Of a stretch of DNA of 14,800 bases, positions 7,342 through 14,594 are shown piece after piece. Made by a program: the position numbers and the translations under genes. The number at the start of each line of letters is the position of its first letter. Within the stretch, counting starts at the first letter, position 1. The stretch is from Coemansia sp. RSA 1804 (Eukaryota; Kickxellomycota; Kickxellomycetes; Kickxellales; Kickxellaceae): the NCBI GenBank assembly GCA_027578815.1, contig JANBTH010000561.1:1-14800 (forward strand). The letters run 5' to 3'. The notes beneath the pieces are model-generated. The model had not been told where the DNA came from. It did not search any database and saw nothing but the letters and a program-made list of their open reading frames with translations.

Positions 7342-9699
7342 ATGGGGAAATCAACTTTATCTGGTCCAGCGACTGTCAAGGAGAAGCTCCAGAATCGCAG
7401 GATGATAGCTGAAATGAGGATGTTTGGCACCGGAAAATCGTCCATGAAAAAGATGCTCCGCCAGACAAACTACGTTTATGACGCCCATAGCCTGGTGAGC
7501 TGGAAAACCGCCGATCAGCTTCACAAAAACAGCCCTTCAATGCTTCCGACCCTTGCGCGCGGGCTTTTTACATCGGGCGATAGCGGCGAAGAGGCAATTG
7601 TCTCTCGCGGTTACGACAAGTTTTTCAATGTCGGTGAGGTCGCTAGAGCTACTTGGCAGGCTATTACCAGCGACACATGTGGGCCTTACGAAGTGACGGT
7701 AAAGGAGGATGGCTGTTTGATTCTTGCGGCCGCCTTGGATGAGGGCAAGAAGCTGCTGGTGACAAGCAAGCATGCCGCGAATCTGTCCCATTCGCAGGTT
7801 GGAATGAAGTGGATGCGTCACCATTTATCCTTGGTAAACAAGACCACGGATGATTTCGCCGCGTTTTTGCACGAAAACAACGCAACGGCTGCCTTTGAGC
7901 TCTGCGATGACGGGTTTGAGGAGCACATCATGGAGTATCCGGAACTCATACGTGGTCTGTATCTTCACGGAATCAACCGCAACACCGTTGAGCTTAATAC
8001 GTGGCCAAGCTCCGACGTTACAAAGGTGGCCGAGGAGTTTGGGTTTATTGCAACGCAGTATTTTACCTTTTCTACAGTCGAGGAAAGTAAGGAATTCACC
8101 GACAAAGTGCGCAAGGATCAGGCTTTGGATGGCCGTGCCATTGAGGGCTTTGTTGTGCGCTGCAAGACCGTCGCGGACAATCGGCCGTTCATGTTCAAAA
8201 TCAAGTATGATGAACCGTATCTGTTGTTCTATGAATGGCAGCAGACCACAAACCGCATCCTTTCTGGTACACCGTACAAAATCACTTTTCCGTTGACAAG
8301 GGTTTATGCCATCTGGGTCAAGGAGCAGCTCAAAACAAATCCAGAGGACTTTGCAGAATATAATAACCAGAAGGGAGTTATTGGCGCACGCAAGCGTTTC
8401 CTTGCTTATTATAAAGCCAATGGCGGAAATGAGACGAGGATGTTTGACGAGGCAGCAGGCAGCAAAAAGATCCTAATAATGCCTGTTGCAACGCGTGGGT
8501 GTGGAAAGACTACCGTTTCCCGGGCACTGTCCAAACTATTTGGATTTGGACACGTTAAATACGACAATATCAAAGCAAAGAACATGCCCAGCTCTTTCTG
8601 CAGAGCAGTTCTAAATGAATTCGACAGCCACCAGTTCATAATAGCCGATGGAAACAACCATACTCCTGATATACGCAAGAAACTCAGGGATAGCACTGTC
8701 GAAGAGTTGCCTGGATGCCGGGTTATTGCTTTATACTGGGACCACGATAATGCTTCGCATGACGATATTCTGGAGACAACCCTTGCCCGCGTAGTGGATT
8801 CGGATGAAGACTCTTCAACCGCCTCGAGACACAAGCACAAAGCCCATACTACCATGCGCGGGATCATGGCTGCATTCACATCTATTGACCCAGAGTCTGA
8901 AAGCGAGGCCGCTTTTGATGATGTGGTTGAGCTTGATCCGCTGGCTGAATCATCAGCAAATATTAGAACAGTCGTTAACAGACTCTGTGAGGTGTTTCCA
9001 GATGAACTTAAGCGGCCTTCAGAGAAAGAGATTGATGCGGCAATAGAAGAGGCACTTGCATTCGATTCCAAAGCACAGACGACAATTAGAAAACAGCTGG
9101 CAGTAGCAAAACTGCCTAGCTATATCGGGTTGTCGCCTAGAACCGTCAACTGCGCAAAGTGGCTGGAGCAGCAGCTAAAGCGAAATAGCAACGCTAGCTG
9201 GAAAGTATGCCAGGAGTTGAAAAAGAGAGGCCAGCTCTTCAATGCTAGCAACATTAAACTCGCCTCCCTAAGGACAATAGAGAAGCCTGGGAACAGCGAT
9301 ATCTATAATGAGTATGTCAGGCTATTGGGCAGCTCGTCTAGAAACACCATCAAGGCAGAGTGTGAAGCAGATTATATTGTGTGCAATAGCGAGCTCATGG
9401 CATTGCGGGTAAAGACAATGACAGTTGGCAAGCAAGTTAAGGTTCCGTCCGCTGTTACACATATAAGACCAAGCGATAATCCAGAAACCGAGGCTACAAC
9501 AGAGTTCATATCAACATATGCTGTTCCACACATTGCTCTCTGTGTTGGGCCAAACGCAAACTCTGGACAAATTGATGAAATGCTTGTGGATGTTTTTGGG
9601 CCTGACAATTCCAACGCCCCGCTAAACCACCCCGACGGATGGGCTGTAATTCCGGTAACTTTGGCCTTTAGCGCAGTGCTGTACAAATCCAAGGACTGA
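7342..9699 (+). CDS. TRL1: Fungal-type tRNA ligase (Trl1) with intact sealing module and degenerate end-healing modules
   Basis: Trl1 joins tRNA exon halves after intron removal and, in yeast, HAC1 mRNA exons. The 785-residue protein aligns by eye with yeast Trl1 (827 residues) throughout. The ligase module is complete: nucleotidyl lysine K121 in KEDGC, the ELCDDGFEEHIMEYP motif, E268 in EGFVVRC, and K286 and K288 in FKIKYDEPYL. The GTP-using kinase keeps its P-loop GCGKTT (386-391) and D408 in YDNI. Its DRNNH motif is DGNNH (436-440), and an acidic/serine insert precedes the lid region. The C-terminal 2H phosphodiesterase keeps the fold landmarks, but the expected HIT/HVT motif is N637-I638-K639 and the second is H730-I731-A732, so three of four catalytic residues are gone. 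The ATG context is strong and the N-terminus aligns with yeast, so the gene looks full length. Whether this is the only ligase of the organism or a second copy cannot be seen here. Confidence 0.93.
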   Translation: MGKSTLSGPATVKEKLQNRRMIAEMRMFGTGKSSMKKMLRQTNYVYDAHSLVSWKTADQLHKNSPSMLPTLARGLFTSGDSGEEAIVSRGYDKFFNVGEVARATWQAITSDTCGPYEVTVKEDGCLILAAALDEGKKLLVTSKHAANLSHSQVGMKWMRHHLSLVNKTTDDFAAFLHENNATAAFELCDDGFEEHIMEYPELIRGLYLHGINRNTVELNTWPSSDVTKVAEEFGFIATQYFTFSTVEESKEFTDKVRKDQALDGRAIEGFVVRCKTVADNRPFMFKIKYDEPYLLFYEWQQTTNRILSGTPYKITFPLTRVYAIWVKEQLKTNPEDFAEYNNQKGVIGARKRFLAYYKANGGNETRMFDEAAGSKKILIMPVATRGCGKTTVSRALSKLFGFGHVKYDNIKAKNMPSSFCRAVLNEFDSHQFIIADGNNHTPDIRKKLRDSTVEELPGCRVIALYWDHDNASHDDILETTLARVVDSDEDSSTASRHKHKAHTTMRGIMAAFTSIDPESESEAAFDDVVELDPLAESSANIRTVVNRLCEVFPDELKRPSEKEIDAAIEEALAFDSKAQTTIRKQLAVAKLPSYIGLSPRTVNCAKWLEQQLKRNSNASWKVCQELKKRGQLFNASNIKLASLRTIEKPGNSDIYNEYVRLLGSSSRNTIKAECEADYIVCNSELMALRVKTMTVGKQVKVPSAVTHIRPSDNPETEATTEFISTYAVPHIALCVGPNANSGQIDEMLVDVFGPDNSNAPLNHPDGWAVIPVTLAFSAVLYKSKD

Positions 9700-9959
9700 T
9701 GCAGTTTTCACGAGCCAGATATTATATGTTTTAGGTGTCTAGTGCAGTTTTTAAATGCAATAAATATACGTATTTAGGCTTAAGAAAGCATTGCTTTTTA
9801 TCTATCAGCTTTGATTTATAAAAACAATCTGTCTTCTTTTCAAACAACAGCAATCTAAAATGAATATGCAAAAAATGATAAAAGAAAAATGTAATTACAA
9901 GTGGGAGTATCGGCTAGAGAAACGGATACAGGCGGGGAGGGGTTCCAGATATACAAAAC
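9700..9959. other. Convergent intergenic region between the tRNA ligase and transporter 1
   Basis: These 260 bases separate two genes that point at each other, so both 3' ends must be formed here. The plus strand has a clear AATAAA at 9759-9764. The minus strand shows only AT-rich, degenerate signals. Confidence 0.55.
9759..9764 (+). terminator. Polyadenylation signal of the tRNA ligase gene
   Basis: A canonical AATAAA sits 60 bases after the TGA stop codon and is followed by TATACGTATT-type AT-rich sequence, the expected layout for a fungal 3' end. Confidence 0.55.
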
Positions 9960-11399
9960 TCAAACCTTTTGAAGAAGATACTTCTTCAATGTAAGTTTGG
10001 CGTCCTCCTTACGATATAGTCGACGTACAACGTGAGTGCGCATAACAAACGTAATAAAGCCAGCAAACAGAATAAACACGCCGCTGAATATAGTTACATT
10101 GGTAAACTGTTCACGCTTGTCATATTTGTCAAATATTGCGCCTTGCGACAAGTTTCCTGTAAGCACACCAATACCAGCAAACTGATTTGTCATTCCTATT
10201 ACACTTGCAAGGGAATCAGGGCCAAACTGTATTGCTACAATTACTGGATTGAGCGAGGTAAATGCCGGCGATACCACACCATACAGTGCGCACAGTACGT
10301 AAAGCGGTGCCATGCTTTTTGCACTTATCCATAGTGGCATTTCAATAATGACTGCAAGTATTATGCTGACAAGCATTGTATTGATGTTTCCAAATCTGTC
10401 GGCGACAACGCCAGCAAGAGCGCGACCAATAGCATTGCCTGCGTTTAAAACAAGCAGTAGCTTTGAGCCGTCCTGCATAGATCCGCCATGCAAACGAGCA
10501 GTGGTTCCAATATAAAAGGTGATTGCCCAAAACCCTGTATGCATAGCAAACACTTCCAAGGCTATCAACCAGAATGTTAGGTGTTTGGCTGCGGCAAAAT
10601 CAAACAGGTTCTTGCGAGGTTTGGGCGGCACGCGCCTAAAGTACAGTAGGTTCATTATGCTGGTTACGCCAAATGTGATAAATCCAAGAACTCGCAATGT
10701 CCATTTAGCGCCCAGACTGTCGAGCATTGCCTGAGTGGCTGCAGTGAACCATAGACCGCCAATACTGCTTCCAGCAATGGCAATCCCTGACGCCATTCCT
10801 TTGTGTTTTTCAAACCATTGGGGTGGAATCGATATGCTTGGTGCATAGAGGAACGATGTTCCAATTCCAAGCAGCGCTCCTTGGGTGAGTATCAGCTGCC
10901 AGACCTTGTCTGAGAAAGAAGCAAGAATGTATGCTGTTGTGCACAGAACGGTTCCAATGTATGCAGTCCGGCGATACCCAATCTTATCAGCCAATGCGCC
11001 AGTGACGACATTGCACATTAACATTAGTGTGGTGACAAGAGTACCGATCCATGCCAGGGTTGTTGCCGGGGTGTTTGGAAACTTGATGTTGAGATAATAT
11101 GTAGAAAACACGCCATAAGAGTTGGATGCGCCAAAGATGACCATGTAGTTGATCATGACTGCCAGTGTCGGAATCCACCCAAATGCACAGTCTGCAGGAC
11201 GAATCGGTCTTTCGGAATGATCCAAAGAAACAAATGTATCGCTGTCTTCGCTATGTGTCGTGTCCCATCTCTCTATCTTACTGCTGTCTTTTTTGAAATC
11301 ATTGCTCATCTGCTGTGGATTTGTACCATCTCTTGAATCAGGAATCTCAATCGAGGTATTGGTGTCGGCTATAATATCGACAGGCCGATCTAGAGTCAT
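9960..11399 (-). CDS. MFS transporter of the monocarboxylate transporter-like family, tandem copy 1
   Basis: This 479-residue membrane protein has a hydrophilic acidic/Ser/Thr-rich cytosolic N-tail (about 1-72). Twelve hydrophobic segments can be seen, at about 76-96, 113-133, 145-163, 168-189, 201-222, 234-253, 273-296, 313-333, 340-358, 363-382, 384-413 and 435-453. Loop 2-3 carries the MFS motif A form GALADKIGYRR (134-144). The matching loop 8-9 has IGRALAGVVADRFG (about 324-337). A basic loop (RRVPPKPRK) links the two halves. The pattern resembles fungal MCH/SLC16-like carriers of monocarboxylates or related solutes. The substrate cannot be read from the sequence. By eye roughly three quarters of residues match the copy at 12905-14314. 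Both candidate starts, M1 and M31 (11309), have weak contexts. A TATATA lies only 8 bases before M1, so M31 might be used. Confidence 0.9.
   Translation of the reverse strand: MTLDRPVDIIADTNTSIEIPDSRDGTNPQQMSNDFKKDSSKIERWDTTHSEDSDTFVSLDHSERPIRPADCAFGWIPTLAVMINYMVIFGASNSYGVFSTYYLNIKFPNTPATTLAWIGTLVTTLMLMCNVVTGALADKIGYRRTAYIGTVLCTTAYILASFSDKVWQLILTQGALLGIGTSFLYAPSISIPPQWFEKHKGMASGIAIAGSSIGGLWFTAATQAMLDSLGAKWTLRVLGFITFGVTSIMNLLYFRRVPPKPRKNLFDFAAAKHLTFWLIALEVFAMHTGFWAITFYIGTTARLHGGSMQDGSKLLLVLNAGNAIGRALAGVVADRFGNINTMLVSIILAVIIEMPLWISAKSMAPLYVLCALYGVVSPAFTSLNPVIVAIQFGPDSLASVIGMTNQFAGIGVLTGNLSQGAIFDKYDKREQFTNVTIFSGVFILFAGFITFVMRTHVVRRLYRKEDAKLTLKKYLLQKV
9969..9989. repeat. Nine-base inverted repeat at the 3' end of the transporter 1 coding sequence
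   Basis: TTGAAGAAG, then ATA, then CTTCTTCAA form perfect 9-base arms with a 3-base loop. It lies in the codons for the C-terminal LKKYLLQ segment, a few codons before the stop. A related palindrome occupies the same place in the second copy. Confidence 0.7.
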
Positions 11400-12904
11400 C
11401 TGCTACTATATATCGCTAGTTGAATAAGACGTTGTTGTTGACAAGTGTAGTAGACAGATGGTAAATTATATTACACAGAGAGGAATGGGAAGAGACGAGT
11501 GCTCGGGAGATTGTTGCGATGGTTTGTGTTCATGGCAGTTCCAGCTTATCTTGTTTTAAACAAATCGGCAGGTGAATGCGTGAAGGCACAGATAATAGGG
11601 GCTGGAAAAAAGGTGGGATTTTTTTTTGTGTTTTGGACTTTAAGCCATTCGGAAACTGAAATGCATGACCGCGCGTGTATCAAAAAGCGTACATTCTCCA
11701 AGCTTAGACGGACTTTGTGATCGCTGATTGCTGCTGATTTGCAGTTTTATGTAATGACTGGAGAGAATAAAGCGAATTTTCCGAGACAACAAGTAAATAA
11801 GGATATATTCACAAATGCCGCAGGCACGTAAACGTCGGTGAGCACGGGAACCAGATGTGTGTGAACTGCTGATATTGAAGAAGTGGCGAAGCCGAAGTGG
11901 GCATCGTCCTAATTCACGGAAAGCCGAATGATGTAAGAATTGCCTGCTATCGAGCAATTGATTTGTGGTTTTTATTGAAAGAATTGTGGAATAATTTTCT
12001 ATTAGATGAAGACATTTACATGCATACTTGCTTCACACACCAACAGAGCCGGAGAATAACCGGTGGGGTTATGTTTTCATAGTCATGTAATGTGCAGTTG
12101 ATGCTTGGTTCCGATAACACTTGTGAGAATCATGCAGCGATAGATTTATAAACAAGCAATCGTGAAAACCCTATTTTGGATTGATTATATCAATTTTCAC
12201 CCTTGTTGAGCTTGCAAGTGCTATGACAAGCCGCGAATAGCGGTATGTGGTGTGGTCGGTCCGAGTCCTATCCCCAACATAATCCATACTGAGAAGAAAC
12301 CAAGCCCACGTACCGTGTAGGGGTAAGAAAAATAAAAAAGGGGTAAAGCCCGAACCGCCGCTGATTGGGTCTGGCTCATTCGGTCCGTAGACAGATTATG
12401 TGTGTGTAAGTGGCAAGTCTTCTTATCCATCACGGCTTTTCACATTTAGATGATGGTTTGAACCCTTTTGCACCGACCTGGCAGCTTTTCTGAGCAGCCC
12501 TGTGATGGTGGGAACAAATTGGGGAGGAGGGAGGAGGAATTCAAGTCTCGGTGATAAATTATTTGCAGTCGGGGACAATGTCCGGGCCGGACTTGTGGAT
12601 CTGCATGACATACTGGACCGCATTTGTCTTTTGAGATTCACAGATGCGAGCGTCTCATTAAACTCGAGTATTTTAACTTGATAAGCATTTGCCCCATTGC
12701 ATGCATACTCATGCATGTCGGTCTTCGAAATCCCCAGCGTGGGCTTGGCTCAAATTTCCTCTCTTTTTTGTGTAATTTTCGTTTGTTATTCTTTGTTGAC
12801 AAAAGGTGAGGTTGTCAAGCGAGTAAAAATGCTGTGTAGAAATTAAAACTCCAGTTATAAAAAGACCATGACGTTTGCGATTACAATACACACCAAAAAG
12901 CCCT
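11400..12904. other. Intergenic spacer between the two transporter copies
   Basis: No gene can be supported in these 1505 bases. The part nearest 11400 should be the promoter of transporter 1. A T-rich tract lies at about 11617-11640, a TTTATAAA palindrome at 12145-12152, and an ATTGAT/ATCAAT inverted repeat at 12180-12194. From about 12230 to 12740 the sequence is less AT-rich and holds paired AGGGGTAA elements and short open frames on both strands (minus 12716-12423, 97 residues, Ser/Pro/Arg-rich). None of these resembles a known protein to me. I looked for a tRNA-like B box and arms and found no foldable tRNA. Confidence 0.5.
12319..12346. promoter_or_regulatory. Paired AGGGGTAA elements resembling stress response elements
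   Basis: AGGGGTAA occurs at 12319-12326 and again at 12339-12346, exactly 20 bases apart, with an A-rich stretch between. AGGGG is the core of the yeast STRE bound by Msn2/4-type zinc fingers. An inverted CCAAT (ATTGG, 12364-12368) follows closely. Transporter 1 starts about 920 bases away on the minus strand. Any target gene is inference. Confidence 0.3.
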
Positions 12905-14314
12905 TCAAATCTTTTGAAGAAGATATCTTCTTGCTGTGAGGGCTATACCTTGTCTACGGTGCAGCTGGCGCACAATGTGATTGCGCATAATGAATGTAAT
13001 CAAGCCAGCAAACAGAATAAACATGCCGCTAAATATGATAACGTTCGTAAACTGTTCACGCTTGTCATATTTGTCGAATATTGCGCCTTGCGACAAATTA
13101 CCTGTAAGAACACCAATACCAGAGAATACATTTGCCATCCCCATTACACTTGCAAGCATGCTAGGGTCAAACTGGGTTGCTACGATAACTGGATTGACAG
13201 AGATAAACGTTGGTGATATCATGCCATACAATACACACAAAACATATAGCGGTGCTATGGTTTTCGCCTTCATCCACAGAGGCATCTCAATAATTACCGT
13301 AAGCGTCAGACTGACAAGCAGTGTGTTGATGTTTCCAAATTTATCAGCGACAACGCCAGCAAGAACCCGGCCAACGGCACTACCTGCGTTCAGGACAAGC
13401 AGCAGATTCGAGCCATCCTGCATAGATCCGCCAAGCAAACGAGCGGTGGTGCCAATGTAAAAGGTCAAAGCCCAGTATCCAGTATACACGGAGAACAGTT
13501 CAAGAGAGACCAGCCAGAATGTTAGGCGTTTGATTGCACCAAACTCGAATAACCGCTTACGAGGCTTAGGTGGCACGCGCCTAAAATACAATAGATTCAT
13601 TATGCTTGTAACACCAAGTGTAATAAATCCAAGAATCCGCAGTGTCCATTTAGCACCCAGACTGTCGAGCATTGCCTGGGTTGCTGCAGTGAACCATAGA
13701 CCACCAAGGCTGCTTCCAGAAACAGCAACTCCTGAAGCCAATCCTCTATGCTTCTCGAACCATTGCGGCGCTATCGATGTGCTTGGTGCAAAGATAAATG
13801 ACGCTCCGATTCCAAGCAGCACTCCCTGAGTTAGAATCAGCTGCCAGACCTCATCCGAAAAAGATGCAAGAATGTATGCTGCTGTGCACAGAATGGTTCC
13901 AATGTATGCAGTTGGACGGTACCCAATCTTATCGGCCAACGCTCCAGTGACAACACTGCACGATAGCATGAGCATTGTAATAAACGTACCAATCCATGCT
14001 AACGTTGTTGCCGGGGTGTCCGGGAACTTGATGTTGAGATAATATGTAGAAAACACGCCATAGGAGTTGGATGCACCAAATGTGAACATGTTGTTGACCA
14101 TAACCGCCAGAGTCGGAATCCACCCAAATGCACAGTCCGGTGGTCGTACCGAGTTTTGCGGGTCATCTATATTAGTTTCCAGGCGGTTAGAATTGTCATC
14201 CACATTTTCTTTGAATCCGGAACTTTCCCGTTTGCTTGTCTCGGAATCACTAGCAGATACCGTACTCGCGGCTGCTATCGCGTTCAGCGCGGGATTTTCT
14301 GGGCTTTCGGTCAT
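12905..14314 (-). CDS. MFS transporter of the monocarboxylate transporter-like family, tandem copy 2
   Basis: This 469-residue protein is the tandem paralogue of the gene at 9960-11399. It has a hydrophilic N-tail of about 60 residues with no clear likeness to the other copy's tail. The membrane domain then begins at RPPDCAFGWIPTLAV (about 57-71), with the same twelve hydrophobic segments shifted by ten residues. Loop 8-9 keeps VGRVLAGVVADKFG, and the linker RRVPPKPRK is unchanged. Motif A differs: it reads GALADKIGYRP, so the last arginine (R144 in copy 1) is proline 134. Further changes cluster in the first membrane segment (NNMFT against NYMVI) and in the segments after the central loop. 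The ATG at 14314 has A at -3, a better context than copy 1. Substrate unknown; a shifted specificity relative to copy 1 is possible but not shown. Confidence 0.9.
   Translation of the reverse strand: MTESPENPALNAIAAASTVSASDSETSKRESSGFKENVDDNSNRLETNIDDPQNSVRPPDCAFGWIPTLAVMVNNMFTFGASNSYGVFSTYYLNIKFPDTPATTLAWIGTFITMLMLSCSVVTGALADKIGYRPTAYIGTILCTAAYILASFSDEVWQLILTQGVLLGIGASFIFAPSTSIAPQWFEKHRGLASGVAVSGSSLGGLWFTAATQAMLDSLGAKWTLRILGFITLGVTSIMNLLYFRRVPPKPRKRLFEFGAIKRLTFWLVSLELFSVYTGYWALTFYIGTTARLLGGSMQDGSNLLLVLNAGSAVGRVLAGVVADKFGNINTLLVSLTLTVIIEMPLWMKAKTIAPLYVLCVLYGMISPTFISVNPVIVATQFDPSMLASVMGMANVFSGIGVLTGNLSQGAIFDKYDKREQFTNVIIFSGMFILFAGLITFIMRNHIVRQLHRRQGIALTARRYLLQKI
12917..12932. repeat. Sixteen-base perfect palindrome at the 3' end of the transporter 2 coding sequence
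   Basis: AAGAAGATATCTTCTT is its own reverse complement. It lies in codons for the C-terminal RRYLL, at the same place as the inverted repeat of copy 1, although the lysine codons there are arginine codons here. Confidence 0.7.
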
Positions 14315-14478
14315 TGTAGCAGTAATTACGATAATATTCTTTATATCAATTCAAACAAACTAGATAGATTTAAACGTTTAGAATAACAAAGACGAGATAA
14401 GAAGTACAGCATAAAAACCACTGAAAACATTAGTGCCGACTATACAAGAAGCTAGGAACAACATGTATTTTACTGGCA

Positions 14479-14486
14479 TTTATATA
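14479..14486 (-). promoter_or_regulatory. TATA box candidate for transporter 2
   Basis: The plus strand TTTATATA reads TATATAAA on the minus strand, a consensus TATA element about 165 bases upstream of the ATG at 14314. A second, poorer element (TATAAAG, about 14341-14347) is only about 30 bases from the ATG. Confidence 0.45.
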
Positions 14487-14573
14487 CGCCAACTGCTCGG
14501 AATAAGATTTATCCTTTTTGTTTTCTCTAGAGATAAATTAGAAAGATGGAATATGGGCGGCGAATTTTCATTA

Positions 14574-14594
14574 TTCGTTTTTCGTTTTTCGTTT
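14574..14594. repeat. Three tandem copies of a 7-base unit
   Basis: TTCGTTT occurs three times in perfect tandem. It lies upstream of the TATA candidate of transporter 2. It may be simple polymerase slippage; no function is claimed. Confidence 0.6.

Larger units (their letters stand above)
9960..14314 (-). repeat. Tandem gene duplication of an MFS transporter, same orientation
   Basis: The genes at 9960-11399 and 12905-14314 align without gaps over the whole membrane domain, from the DCAFGWIPTLAV segment to the terminal YLLQK. DNA similarity is visible over the coding part. The N-tails and upstream regions are not obviously related. The 1.5 kb spacer is unrelated to either copy. A direct tandem duplication followed by divergence of the tails and promoters is the simplest inference. 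Confidence 0.85.

Noticed and set aside
7193..7405. 70-residue hydrophobic frame overlapping the start of the tRNA ligase
   Set aside because: Its length comes partly from overlapping real coding DNA and partly from AT-rich promoter DNA, and its composition follows the T-rich sequence.
7438..7464. GTGKSS near the N-terminus of the tRNA ligase, resembling a P-loop
   Set aside because: The glycine expected four residues before the GK is missing. The segment lines up with the ordinary N-terminal linker of yeast Trl1, and the real P-loop is at residues 386-391.
11499..11720. 73-residue frame with a hydrophobic start in the spacer
   Set aside because: It begins at GTG rather than ATG, crosses a poly-T tract, and has no similarity to the transporters or to anything I recognise.
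12250..12270. GGTCCGAGTCC, considered as a tRNA B box
   Set aside because: The flanking bases do not form a T stem, and no acceptor or anticodon arm can be drawn.
12221..12380. CTGAGA near 12285 with GC-rich flanks, considered as a TPP riboswitch
   Set aside because: The second conserved half and the pairing arms are not present in the right order, and no thiamine gene follows.
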